This document shows, in pieces, positions 7,520 through 14,942 of a DNA stretch of 14,942 nt. Where the stretch lies: contig JAQTMA010000098.1 of assembly GCA_028714615.1 (NCBI GenBank), forward strand, positions 1 through 14,942, given 5' to 3'. The first letter of the stretch is position 1. The number at the start of each line of letters is the position of its first letter. Source of the stretch: Anaerolineaceae bacterium. GTDB taxonomy: Bacteria > Chloroflexota > Anaerolineae > Anaerolineales > Anaerolineaceae. The notes below the pieces were generated by a model. That model was not told where the DNA came from. It was given only the letters and a program-made list of their open reading frames with translations, and searched no databases. The position numbers and the translations under genes are program-made.

Positions 7520-7620
7520 TTTTTCCTCTTGCTTTCCTCTTGGATACACGGATGGAAATAACTGCGGATAAAATCCACAACAGCATCTATTGCTATCCAC
7601 CTCCTTCCCAAGGGTATGGT
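7520..7620 (-). promoter_or_regulatory. Leader between ATPase and binding-protein genes with an extra Shine-Dalgarno
   Basis: On the minus strand this 101-base gap begins with a very strong AAGGAGGTGG at about 7598-7607 that has no well-spaced start codon for the binding protein. An ATG 13 bases further opens a frame (MLLWILSAVISIRV, start 7586) that overlaps the true start in another frame. The binding protein itself uses AGAGG immediately before 7519. The extra ribosome site could drive a leader peptide or be residual. No terminator hairpin was seen. Confidence 0.35.
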
Positions 7621-9636
7621 TCAGGATAATCGATGACAGGCAGCCCAATGCCGGGGGTGTATCTCAACCAGCTCAGGTTCTACCGTGGTGCAAACCCCTT
7701 GCTTGGCTAAGGGGCAGCGGGTGTGAAAGCGACAACCAGAAGGAGGCGAGATGGGACTGGGAAGATCTCCATCCAATACTTGCCTGTGTCGGCTGCGTTC
7801 GGCGGCAGGGTCAGGGATTGGCACGGAACTGAGCAGTGCCTGGGTATACGGATGCAAAGGCGAGTCATATACTGCTTCTTTGGGCGCAATTTCGACCACC
7901 CGTCCCAGGTACATAATCGCCACCCGGTCGGATATGTGCCGGACCATCGCCAGGTCATGAGCAATAAACAGGTAGGTCAGGTGAAGCTTCTTCTGAAGGT
8001 CCTTTAACAGGTTGATAATCTGGGCTTGAATGGAAACATCCAGCGATGAAACCGGTTCATCGCACACAATGAATTCGGAATTTAATGCAAGCGCCCGGGC
8101 GATGACAATCCTCTGCCGCTGACCCCCGCTAAATTCATGCGGAAAGCGGTCGGTGTAGGAGGAATCTAATCCTACATTTTCCAGGAGTTGGTTGACCCGC
8201 TCGCGGATTTCCCGTTGATCCCGTACTCCATTGACCACCAGAGGCTCGGCAATCACCTGCCCAATGCGCATTCGCGGGTTCATCGAGGCATAGGGATCCT
8301 GAAAGATTAATTGCATCCGTCGTCGGATAGGCTGTAACTGACTGGAGCGAAGAGAGGTTAGTTCTTTATCATCCAGGAAGATTTGACCAGCCGTCAGATC
8401 GCACAGCCGCAGGATCGCTTGGCCTAATGTGGTTTTTCCACACCCGCTCTCCCCGACCAGACCCGTGGTTTTTCCTCGTTCGATGACCAGGTCCACCCCG
8501 TCTACCGCTTTTACCCACTGTGGCTTCTGGAAGAGGCCACCTTTGGGGACTGGGAAATGTACCTTCAGCCCTTTCACCGTGACAAGCGGGTCGATTATCT
8601 CTTTCGCGTGTTGGTTTGAACAGCAGGCAGCTAAAGCGGTATCATGATTGCCTGTCTTGGCTAACTCCTCCCACTTCCAGCAGGCAGAATAATGGGCTGG
8701 GAGATCTGTCTCCACCAGAGGTGGAACATCCTGGCAGCAACGCTCATCGGCGCAAGTGCATCGCGGCTCATATGGGCATTGGGATAACTCCTCCGTGACA
8801 TTGATTGGAGAACCTTTAATCTCAGGCAACACCTCACTAATAGCCAGGTGCAAGCGGGGGATAGACAGTAATAATGCTTGCGTATACGGATGGCGAAGCT
8901 CCCGGTAGGCCTGGTCGACCTGGCAACTCTCCATGACCCTACCCCCGTACATGATCGCAACCCGGTTAGCAATGCTGGCAACCACCCCCAAATCATGCGT
9001 GATCCATACAACGGACATTCCCAGATCACGCTGCAACCTCTTAACAAGTTCGACAATTTGGGCTTGGATCGTGACATCCAGGGCGGTTGTGGGCTCATCG
9101 GCAATTAGCATTTTGGGATTGCATGAGAGGGCCATGGCAATCATCACTCGCTGGCGCATGCCCCCCGAGAACTGGTGAGGAAAATCATTCCGGCGCGATA
9201 CCGCATCTGGGATACCGACCATGGAGAGCAACTCGATGGTCCGCTGGCGCGCTTGGGAGCTGGTCAAGCTCAGATGAAGGGTGATGGCTTCATCAATTTG
9301 CTTTCCGACAGTCATCACCGGGTTCAGTGAGGTCATCGGGTCCTGAAAGATCATCGCTATTTCACTGCCGCGAATGTGTCGCAAATCCGCTGGAGGGAAA
9401 TGAAGCAGATCTTTTCCCCGGAACAGGATCTTCCCTGAGACAATTTCACCCGGAGGGCAAGGGATCAGCCCCATGACCGATAGCATGGACACACTTTTCC
9501 CGGAACCCGATTCACCTACGATGGCAAGGATTTCCCCTTCCTCTAGATTGAGGGACACGCCACTAACTGCCCGGACCAGGCCATGATCGGTGTGAAATTG
9601 AACACACAGGTTATGGATCTCTAACAGTGAGGCCAT
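7621..9636 (-). CDS. Fused double ATPase of a peptide/nickel-type ABC importer (DppD-DppF type)
   Basis: One chain carries both nucleotide-binding domains that are usually separate DppD and DppF proteins. The first has Walker A GESGSGKS (about residues 41-48), the signature FSGGMRQRV and Walker B with [10 protein letters not shown]. It ends in an oligo-HPY-type Cys-rich segment ([14 protein letters not shown]). A Cys-containing linker of about 35 residues follows. The second domain has Walker [10 protein letters not shown], signature [25 protein letters not shown] and a second Cys-rich tail ending [10 protein letters not shown]. All catalytic motifs look intact. I chose the ATG at 9636 ([15 protein letters not shown]), which begins at the domain edge, rather than 9690, which would overlap the upstream gene. 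The start is 31 bases after the P-type ATPase stop. At about 671 residues it is typical of fused forms. Confidence 0.92.
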   Translation of the reverse strand: MASLLEIHNLCVQFHTDHGLVRAVSGVSLNLEEGEILAIVGESGSGKSVSMLSVMGLIPCPPGEIVSGKILFRGKDLLHFPPADLRHIRGSEIAMIFQDPMTSLNPVMTVGKQIDEAITLHLSLTSSQARQRTIELLSMVGIPDAVSRRNDFPHQFSGGMRQRVMIAMALSCNPKMLIADEPTTALDVTIQAQIVELVKRLQRDLGMSVVWITHDLGVVASIANRVAIMYGGRVMESCQVDQAYRELRHPYTQALLLSIPRLHLAISEVLPEIKGSPINVTEELSQCPYEPRCTCADERCCQDVPPLVETDLPAHYSACWKWEELAKTGNHDTALAACCSNQHAKEIIDPLVTVKGLKVHFPVPKGGLFQKPQWVKAVDGVDLVIERGKTTGLVGESGCGKTTLGQAILRLCDLTAGQIFLDDKELTSLRSSQLQPIRRRMQLIFQDPYASMNPRMRIGQVIAEPLVVNGVRDQREIRERVNQLLENVGLDSSYTDRFPHEFSGGQRQRIVIARALALNSEFIVCDEPVSSLDVSIQAQIINLLKDLQKKLHLTYLFIAHDLAMVRHISDRVAIMYLGRVVEIAPKEAVYDSPLHPYTQALLSSVPIPDPAAERSRHRQVLDGDLPSPISPPSGCRFHTRCPLAKQGVCTTVEPELVEIHPRHWAACHRLS

Positions 9637-9667
9637 ACCGTCTCTCGCGGATGAATTGTGAGTAAGT

Positions 9668-11596
9668 CTATTTTGATCGCCGAAAATCAATCAATCGGGC
9701 AGAGTTCCCGAGTACGGGAAGGGCCGATAATTCATGCATCAAGGCACCCACGACCGGACCGATGATCCCGAAACCGCCGAGGAGGACAGATAGCAGGTTC
9801 ATGGACATGGAGAAGACCACATTTTGTTTAATTACGCGGAGCGTCCGCCGGGAAAGTTCAATGATCTGGGGAAGCCGGCTGATATCGTCGGTCATCAATC
9901 CGATGTTGGCAGTCTCGATTGCCACATCGGTTCCGGCCACACCCATCGCCACACCGATATCAGCAGCCGCCAAGGCGGGGGCATCATTGACGCCATCCCC
10001 GGCGAATAGAACTTTCTTGCCCTGGGCCTGGTATTGGCGGATGATCTCAAGTTTATCCTGAGGCAGAACTTCCGCATGAACGTGGTCGATCCCTAACTCT
10101 TGGGCGATCAAATTTGCGGTCCGCGGATTATCTCCCGTAATCATCACCACTTCCGAAATCCCCATCCGTTTTAATTCCCGGATCGCCTCTTTCGCCTCGT
10201 TGCGGGGTGTGTCAGCCAATGCAATCAAGGCTTCCACCCGACCATCTACACTCACCGGAATCACGGTCTGGCCGCGTGTTTCCAAGTCGCGAGCTTGACT
10301 ATCGATCTTCTGAGACCAGTCGATCGATCGTTTGGCAAGCATAGCCCGACTGCCAATGACCACACTGTGTCCACCATATTTGGCCGCAACTCCATAGCCG
10401 GGAAGGACCGAAAAGTCGGTCGGGTCACCCAACGTCAGGTTTTGCTCTTGACACGCCCTAACGATGGAACTTCCAATGGGGTGTTCGCTGAAGCGTTCGA
10501 CGGTCCCCGCCAGCGTCAAAATCTGGTTCTTAGACATCCCATTCAGGACAACGATCTCTTTGACAACCGGTTTGCCGTGAGTCAAGGTACCGGTCTTATC
10601 AAATGCCACCACATCCACTTTCCCGGCATGCTCCATGGTGGCACCAGCTTTAATTAACATACCTCGTTTGGCGGCGTTTCCAATGGCGGCGACGACTGCG
10701 GTAGGAGTGGCCAACACCAATGCACAAGGGCAAACCACGACCAAAACTGTGATCGACCGCAGGATATCGTGGGTCAGGAGATATACGAGGATTGCGATGC
10801 CAAAAGTTACCGGTACTAATATTTTAGCATATTGATTGGCGACACGTTGGACTGGCGCTTGGGTAGCCTGGGCGTCCTTGACCAAACGAACAATATGCCC
10901 CAGGGTTGTATTTTCACCCAGGCGGGTGACTTTGACTTCCAAGTGACCAACCTCATTCAATGTTCCGGCAAAGACCTCATCCCCGGGCTGTTTCTCGACC
11001 GGCATCGATTCCCCGGTAATGGCTGCTTGATTAATGGAGGCTTCCCCCGTTAAAACCGTACCATCAACCCCGATCCGCTCACCGGTTCGGACCAAGACCC
11101 GATCTCCAAGCAAGACTTGCTCGAGAGGGATTGTGATATCTTTCTGATCCCGTCGAACGGTGACGGTAGCAGGAACCAACTTAGCCAGTTCGCGAAGAGC
11201 ATTGTTCGCTCGCGCCATGGTGAAATTTTCCAGCCAATCACCGATTGACATCATGAATACCACTAATGCAGCTGCACTGTACTCGCCCACGATAATGGCT
11301 GCAATCATCGCTGTACTGGCCATAACACCTGCGGTAATGTCATGGTTAATGATCAGCCCTTTAGCCGCAAATAAGAATAATGGCGTTCCCCCGATGAAGG
11401 CCGCTGCAAGATACACCCAATGGCCGATCTGCGGAGCGCCGAAGATAGAGATAAGAAACGCAGCGACTAACAGGAACGCGTTGGCAAATGTCAGGAGAGT
11501 ATCTCTGGAGAGTAAAAATTCACGGTACCGAGTAAAAAAGCTTGGCTTTGTATCGTGGCAGCTGCATTCGATGGATGCTGTCTCCTGAGCCTGCAT
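9668..11596 (-). CDS. Heavy-metal translocating P1B-type ATPase
   Basis: This is a membrane pump that uses ATP to export a soft or transition metal cation. Motifs in order: TGES in the actuator (about residues 192-195), the membrane metal site CPC (about 289-291), phosphorylation motif DKTGTLT (about 332), SEHPIG in the nucleotide domain, and the hinge GDGVNDAP (about 531). There is no N-terminal HMA domain; instead a short tail carries ECSCH (residues 10-14). The last helix reads MHELSALPVLGNSARLI. Its His-Glu resembles the Co/Fe-type P1B-4 pumps, which normally have SPC rather than CPC; the Zn-type Lys/Asp pair and the Cu-type Asn/Met-Ser-Ser residues are not seen. The metal is therefore uncertain. 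AAGGAG lies ten bases before the ATG. The adjacent divergent CsoR gene favours copper. Length of 642 residues is normal for a pump lacking HMA. Confidence 0.92.
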   Translation of the reverse strand: MQAQETASIECSCHDTKPSFFTRYREFLLSRDTLLTFANAFLLVAAFLISIFGAPQIGHWVYLAAAFIGGTPLFLFAAKGLIINHDITAGVMASTAMIAAIIVGEYSAAALVVFMMSIGDWLENFTMARANNALRELAKLVPATVTVRRDQKDITIPLEQVLLGDRVLVRTGERIGVDGTVLTGEASINQAAITGESMPVEKQPGDEVFAGTLNEVGHLEVKVTRLGENTTLGHIVRLVKDAQATQAPVQRVANQYAKILVPVTFGIAILVYLLTHDILRSITVLVVVCPCALVLATPTAVVAAIGNAAKRGMLIKAGATMEHAGKVDVVAFDKTGTLTHGKPVVKEIVVLNGMSKNQILTLAGTVERFSEHPIGSSIVRACQEQNLTLGDPTDFSVLPGYGVAAKYGGHSVVIGSRAMLAKRSIDWSQKIDSQARDLETRGQTVIPVSVDGRVEALIALADTPRNEAKEAIRELKRMGISEVVMITGDNPRTANLIAQELGIDHVHAEVLPQDKLEIIRQYQAQGKKVLFAGDGVNDAPALAAADIGVAMGVAGTDVAIETANIGLMTDDISRLPQIIELSRRTLRVIKQNVVFSMSMNLLSVLLGGFGIIGPVVGALMHELSALPVLGNSARLIDFRRSK

Positions 11597-11631
11597 GGTT
11601 GATACACTCCTTTTAATTCATAATGGATTTT

Positions 11632-11655
11632 ATCCCCTATCCCCCCATAGGGGAT
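11632..11655. promoter_or_regulatory. Palindromic C-tract site, candidate CsoR operator
   Basis: A perfect 9-bp inverted repeat, ATCCCCTAT at 11632-11640 and ATAGGGGAT at 11647-11655, flanks six C residues. CsoR/RcnR-family operators are known to be G/C tracts flanked by such inverted repeats. It lies 36 bases upstream of the ATPase start, overlapping or just downstream of the likely promoter, and the csoR-type gene is divergent. The repeat is observed; binding by this CsoR is inferred. Confidence 0.7.
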
Positions 11656-11781
11656 ATAGGATATAATAACAAGGTACAAACCTGATTACTAGTGATTAAT
11701 GTCATTTTCTTCACATTTGATAAAATCATGATCTGGGAGGGAGGTTTAAACCGGCTGTATTCTCCCCTTTAGATCTATCAC

Positions 11782-11810
11782 TTGATCCTGTTCAAGATCG
11801 GATATATATT
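11782..11810 (+). promoter_or_regulatory. Candidate sigma-70 promoter for the csoR-type gene
   Basis: TTGATC (11782-11787) and TATATT (11805-11810) are separated by 17 bases and lie about 60 bases upstream of the regulator's ATG. A short inverted repeat, CTTGA/TCAAG with a 6-base gap (11781-11796), overlaps the -35 box and might be a second control site. A 10-bp palindrome GGTTTAAACC sits further upstream at 11743-11752. These are consensus matches only. Confidence 0.4.
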
Positions 11811-11870
11811 CAAATGGGAATGATCCAAACGCAAGATTTGGAACTTTTTTCGAAAAGATAGAGGCAGACT

Positions 11871-12200
11871 ATGTCCACAAAAGAAAAGCAGAATGGGGAT
11901 TCAAGGGCAGAAGCTCAACCGACGGTTGAAGAACATCACCACGGCCAGCATGAGGCGGTAATTAACCGACTTGCCCGCATCGAGGGACATGTACGGGCTA
12001 TCAAACGGATGGTCGAAGAAGACACGCCTTGTCCAGATGTCCTGCTTCAGGTCGCAGCGGTTCGTGCCGCCCTCAACAGCGTAGGCCGAATCATTTTAGA
12101 GGATCACCTGCAAAGCTGTATGGTCGATGCAGTCGAAAAAGACAATTATCAGCGAGCGCTGCGAGACTTGAAGGTTTCCCTCGACAAGTTTATTGGTTAA
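11871..12200 (+). CDS. csoR: CsoR-family (DUF156) metal-sensing transcriptional repressor
   Basis: CsoR proteins are all-helical repressors that release DNA on binding Cu(I). The core reads INRLARIEGHVRAIKRMVEE then CPDVLLQVAAVRAALNSVG then EDHLQSCMVDA. The copper ligands are all present with exact family spacing: Cys54, His79 and Cys83, matching the C-x24-H-x3-C pattern of Mycobacterium CsoR. This separates it from the nickel/cobalt RcnR and formaldehyde FrmR types. An unusual 28-residue N-terminal extension ends in HHHGQH, which may add metal contacts. GAGG lies six bases before the ATG. It is divergent from the P-type ATPase with a palindromic candidate operator between them. Other possible inducers in the family (persulfide, for CstR) use a Cys-Cys pair without the His. 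Confidence 0.92.
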   Translation: MSTKEKQNGDSRAEAQPTVEEHHHGQHEAVINRLARIEGHVRAIKRMVEEDTPCPDVLLQVAAVRAALNSVGRIILEDHLQSCMVDAVEKDNYQRALRDLKVSLDKFIG

Positions 12201-12328
12201 CCGGAACGGGGGTATTGCTACACAGATTCTGTCCCCAGATCGGGATAACCACCTTGCCTAAGTAATTCAGGGGAGAGTTGATTCTAGCAATTTAACTGTT
12301 GGAATTCAATGATGGGAATATTAATTAA
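12201..12328. other. Gap between csoR-type gene and IS1182 remnant
   Basis: No gene is supported here. A nested weak stem, GGGG/CCCC around ACAG-ATT-CTGT at about 12207-12237, could be a poor terminator for the regulator. Before the IS insertion this would have been the convergent space between the regulator and the lipoprotein gene. Confidence 0.4.
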
Positions 12329-12353
12329 AGACTCCACTGCAAGAACCTGTACT

Positions 12354-14215
12354 TTAACAACCCAAGAATCTGGTACAAAGTCTACCAGGCGCGGTTAAAC
12401 CGCCAAAACCACCTTTGAGCCAGACATAAATAGAACTAGCAGAAGATTCCTGAACACCTTGTTCCTCGAGTCGGGGGTCCTTTGGTTCATTTTCGAGCCT
12501 TATTTTGGCTTCCAGGTAGCGTTGTATCCGCCGGATGTTGGCTATGGCAGCGGAACCGATCAGCAGACAAGCCACCCGGAACTTGCCTCGTACGGGGAGC
12601 TTACCGGCCGAGAAAGGATGTTTGACACTCCGTACGGTGGCTTCGATGGCCGCCCGCAAGTTGCGGCATTCCTTTGGTTGTCACTGACTGCGCCGTCTGC
12701 GGTCAGCCGCCTACGCCTCCGCCTGGGTAAAACGCAGATGATGACGGGGGTCGCGTTGGCCGGGTAGAGCTGGACATTGACCCGCCAAAGGACAGACTTG
12801 ACATCCTCCGACGGAGAAGTGCGCCACAAACGCTTTCTTTTGGCTGCTGGTCTGCACCGCAACGATTTGCCCGCTGGGGCAGGCGACTTTCACCGGCTTG
12901 CCGTCTTCATTGAACTGGATCGCGAAGTCCGCCAAGTGCAGTTGATCAGGGTGGGGACTGCGCCCACGGATGGCTGTCTGGATTTATTCCACGTGGTGCT
13001 CCTGCAAGACGACATCGGCGGTTGGGCTCCCATGCCCGCCATCCGTATAGATCGTCTCCACCTGGGTGCGCTCTTTCAGGTTGGGTAAGGTTTCCGCCAG
13101 CAGTTGGCTATCATCGGTATGATTGGAGGCCGTCTGAACTTTGGTAACACTTGCACCTGCGCTGCAAGTGCAGGTGTCAGTTGCAGCGCATTGTGCGGGT
13201 CGCAGGGTTCAGTCAGGTTGGCCGAATAGTCTTGATACCCCTTTCCACGCTTCTGCCGATAAGTGGCTTCCAGATCGTCGGGGGATTGCAGGCTGGCAGC
13301 GGTCAAGTCTGCGTCCGCTTTAGCGCTCACCCGCGCGCCGCTGGGGTAGGGCTGGGGTTGGACCTGGAAATGTTCGCCAAAGACGCGCTCCAAGACCTGG
13401 TACACCACCTATGGGCCATAGCCCGGCTGCAATTCCACCACCAGACGTTGCACCAGTTCGCCGATTTGCTGCAAATGCCCGGCGGTTTCTTCGCGCTTCA
13501 TGCGGTAAACGTACTGTCCTGCGTGTCCTTGCAGATAGGGCGCAAAAGCTTCCGCGTAGTTCTGCTGGTCGGTCTCATTGAGCATGCGATAGACCCGCTG
13601 CAAGACTTCCACCAAGAGCTGCACCCGCCCCATGTGGCGGATATTCGAGGCGACCATCGTACTAACCATCCGCAGTTCCCCGGTTTTGACCTGAAAGGCC
13701 GCCAGCTTCTCATCCGTCACCTGGTCTCAGGCTTGATCCAATAGGTTCTGACCTTCTTGCTGCATGTACTGGCTGAGACGACCCCGAAAATAGTAGAGCG
13801 TGCGCAGATCGAAATCACCTTCTCCCAATTGCCAATAGCCCAAAGCATAGCGCACCTGCACATCTTAGCAGAACGCATCGTACATCTCTTCGTCGCTCCA
13901 GCCGTTGCCTGCTTTTAGATATTCCAGTCCGACCAGGACGTTGATTGGCACGTTGGGTCGGGAGGGACAATCGGCATACAGAACGGAAAAGGGTTCTTCC
14001 TTCAGGCGACAGAAGAACTCCCGATAGAAGACGCCCGACCAGGAGGTCTCCAGGCGTTTGCGCAGCTTTTCGGATAGCTCATCCACATGACTGGTGAGCG
14101 GGAGTTGCAAGTGATGGCGATTTTGTTTGAACCAGCTTTCGGCCTCAAGCGTTGGGATGAGCTTGATTATATTAAAACCTTTGCCTTTTGAGCAGGGTCC
14201 AATTCGGACGATCAT
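12354..14215 (-). pseudogene. IS1182-family DDE transposase, multiply inactivated
   Basis: Reading from 14215, the family's N-terminal DUF772-type region is clear: VFYREFFCRLKEEPFSVLYAD, SRPNVPINVLVGLEYLK, GWSDEEMYDAF and FRGRLSQYM. Later segments are IYTDGGHGSP (second catalytic Asp), CPSGQIVAVQ, CPLAGQCPALPG, RHHLRFTQAEA and RAAIEATVRSVKHPF with GKLPVRG. The coding track is broken by in-frame stops at 13865-13867 (TAA), 13727-13729 (TGA), 13409-13411 (TAG), 12984-12986 (TAA), 12711-12713 (TAG) and 12681-12683 (TGA), plus one frame change at a 29-base insertion (13149-13177). All three stop codons are used, so recoding does not explain them. The family call is firm and the gene is dead. Confidence 0.9.
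13149..13177. repeat. 29-base palindromic insertion inside the IS1182 transposase remnant
   Basis: Removing exactly these bases restores the transposase frame and joins DPHNALQL to TKVQTASNHTDD, as expected for the family. The inserted piece holds two interleaved inverted repeats: ACTTGCA/TGCAAGT at 13149-13155/13163-13169, and CACCTGC/GCAGGTG at 13154-13160/13170-13176. The insertion is inferred from frame and family pattern; the repeats are seen directly. Confidence 0.5.
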
Positions 14216-14871
14216 CGTCCGTTCGTTTTTGCAGTGGAGTCGTTAATCTCGTTTGAACTAATCTCAATCCCGACCAGAGTTGTAATCCTGATCTCATTAC
14301 TCATTCCGTCATAATTGATCAGGCTGACCTCTTGTCCCTGGCTATCCTTATAAAAATATTCGATTGTCTTGATGTTGTTTTCTCCTTTATTTACCCGGAT
14401 CTGGATTTTCTTGTTGATCATCCTTTGACTCTGGCCGTTGGCATTCTCCCGGCTCAAGATATAAATTCCGTATTCTCCCAATTTGCAGATGTTAATGGTT
14501 TCGTTGGCTGTTTTCCCATTCTGGCTGATCGAGATAATCTGTGGCTCTACTTCCGCTTCGGTTACACTCTTATACACCGGCAACTGGGCGCATTGATACA
14601 ATATTTTTGTACTGGCTACGGCTTGTTCCTTGGAAATAATCCTGAAAGGTGGGAGGATATGGGTTTGCTCCGCTCCGGTCGTAGCCTGCTGGGCAATCTT
14701 AGTGGCATTGAGGTCTGGGGTCGGGGTGACCTGGTCAATGGTCACCAATGCACTGGGGCTGTTGTCTTGTGTCGGATTTACCGGCTGAGTTAGCTGTAGC
14801 TCCTTGGCGCACCCAGCCAGGAGTGATCCAACTATTACCAATTTGATCGTTGTGAGAAGACTTGGGGTCAT
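14212..14871 (-). CDS. Putative lipoprotein of unknown function, C-terminus altered by IS insertion
   Basis: The product starts MTPSLLTTIKL, has a short hydrophobic core and a lipobox LLAGC (Cys about residue 21), so it is likely a secreted lipid-anchored protein. A low-complexity Thr/Gln/Pro/Asn linker runs to about residue 60. The remainder looks like a small beta-rich domain with segments such as ISISQNGKTANETINICKLG and KTIEYFYKDSQGQEVSLINY; I recognise no family. The frame crosses the IS1182 terminal repeat, so the last nine residues (DSTAKTNGR) are encoded by the IS and the stop overlaps the transposase ATG. Without the IS the frame would end in IN followed by TAA. Only a weak AAGAG precedes the ATG. 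A phage or defence role is not indicated. Confidence 0.7.
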   Translation of the reverse strand: MTPSLLTTIKLVIVGSLLAGCAKELQLTQPVNPTQDNSPSALVTIDQVTPTPDLNATKIAQQATTGAEQTHILPPFRIISKEQAVASTKILYQCAQLPVYKSVTEAEVEPQIISISQNGKTANETINICKLGEYGIYILSRENANGQSQRMINKKIQIRVNKGENNIKTIEYFYKDSQGQEVSLINYDGMSNEIRITTLVGIEISSNEINDSTAKTNGR

Positions 14872-14942
14872 TTTTGCTCTTTGCGTCGGGTTGTTTAGAA
14901 TGAAGTAGCCTTTCGTTCCTGGCTGGGTAACTTAGCCGAGAA
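14872..14942. other. Upstream region of the lipoprotein gene
   Basis: This short piece at the window edge should hold the lipoprotein promoter. I could not identify a convincing -10/-35 pair. An imperfect inverted repeat GGCT...AGCC lies at about 14920-14936. Confidence 0.3.

Larger units (their letters stand above)
12329..14242 (-). mobile_element. IS1182-type insertion sequence remnant with terminal inverted repeats
   Basis: The left end reads GACTCCACTGCAAGAAC (12330-12346). The right end, read on the other strand from 14241, gives GACTCCACTGCAAAAAC, 16 of 17 bases identical. Just outside, TTAA occurs on both sides (12325-12328 and 14243-14246), either a 4-bp target duplication or outer symmetry. 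Between them lies one broken IS1182 transposase gene. The element is about 1.9 kb, normal for the family. Confidence 0.8.

Noticed and set aside
6962..7561. Plus-strand open frame of 199 codons opposite the binding-protein gene
   Set aside because: It is fully antisense to a convincing SBP_bac_5 gene; its Gly/Arg-rich end is just the complement of the Pro-rich linker.
13151..13744. Plus-strand open frame of 197 codons
   Set aside because: It lies antisense to the IS1182 transposase remnant, where family motifs are clear on the minus strand.
12354..14215. Stop-codon recoding as explanation of the interrupted transposase
   Set aside because: TAA, TAG and TGA all occur in frame and a frameshift is present, while neighbouring genes use normal stops; ordinary decay is simpler.
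1..14942. CRISPR array, tRNA or rRNA
   Set aside because: I saw no regularly spaced direct repeats, no tRNA cloverleaf or CCA-adjacent pattern, and no rRNA-like stretch.

Overview
The window looks like a bacterial chromosome segment, probably from a Chloroflexota (Anaerolineae-like) organism. This is an inference from style: lipoproteins with long Pro/Thr/Ala/Gln-rich linkers after the lipobox, moderate GC, and heavy insertion-sequence load. No rRNA or universal marker is present to confirm it.

Layout. (1) 1-1109 is a scrambled region on the left: an IS21-type istB (minus strand, cut by the window edge and frameshifted), the C-terminal end of istA overlapping it, and a possible plus-strand tail of an ABC-2 permease abutting the istA fragment. 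(2) 1160-2616 is an apparently intact IS110-family element. Its DEDD transposase is preceded by about 200 bases rich in inverted repeats, the layout expected of a bridge RNA. (3) 2617-3055 holds only a short minus-strand ORF. (4) 3056-11596 is a minus-strand gene run, read from high to low coordinates: heavy-metal P1B-type ATPase, fused double ATPase of a peptide/nickel-type ABC importer, family 5 substrate-binding lipoprotein, two permeases (DppB-like, DppC-like) and a PIG-L/LmbE-family protein that lacks the usual metal ligands. Gaps in the run are -1 to 101 bases. (5) 11597-11870 is a divergent control region with a 24-bp palindrome built round six C, a plausible CsoR operator. (6) 11871-12200 is a CsoR-family regulator on the plus strand with the complete Cys-His-Cys copper fingerprint. 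(7) 12329-14242 is a dead IS1182-type element with good terminal inverted repeats but six premature stops and a palindromic insertion. It sits at the 3' end of (8) a lipoprotein gene of unknown function at 14212-14871.

How the genes may work together. The ATPase and CsoR form a standard metal-efflux and sensor pair with the operator between them. The ABC importer and PIG-L protein follow the ATPase with no visible terminator, so the metal sensor may also control uptake of a peptide, or of a metal or metal-chelate substrate. That link is inference. The most interesting items are the composite metal/peptide-transport operon, the PIG-L protein with a dismantled active site, the mixed metal-site signature of the ATPase, the candidate bridge RNA, and the palindromic insertion inside the IS1182 remnant.
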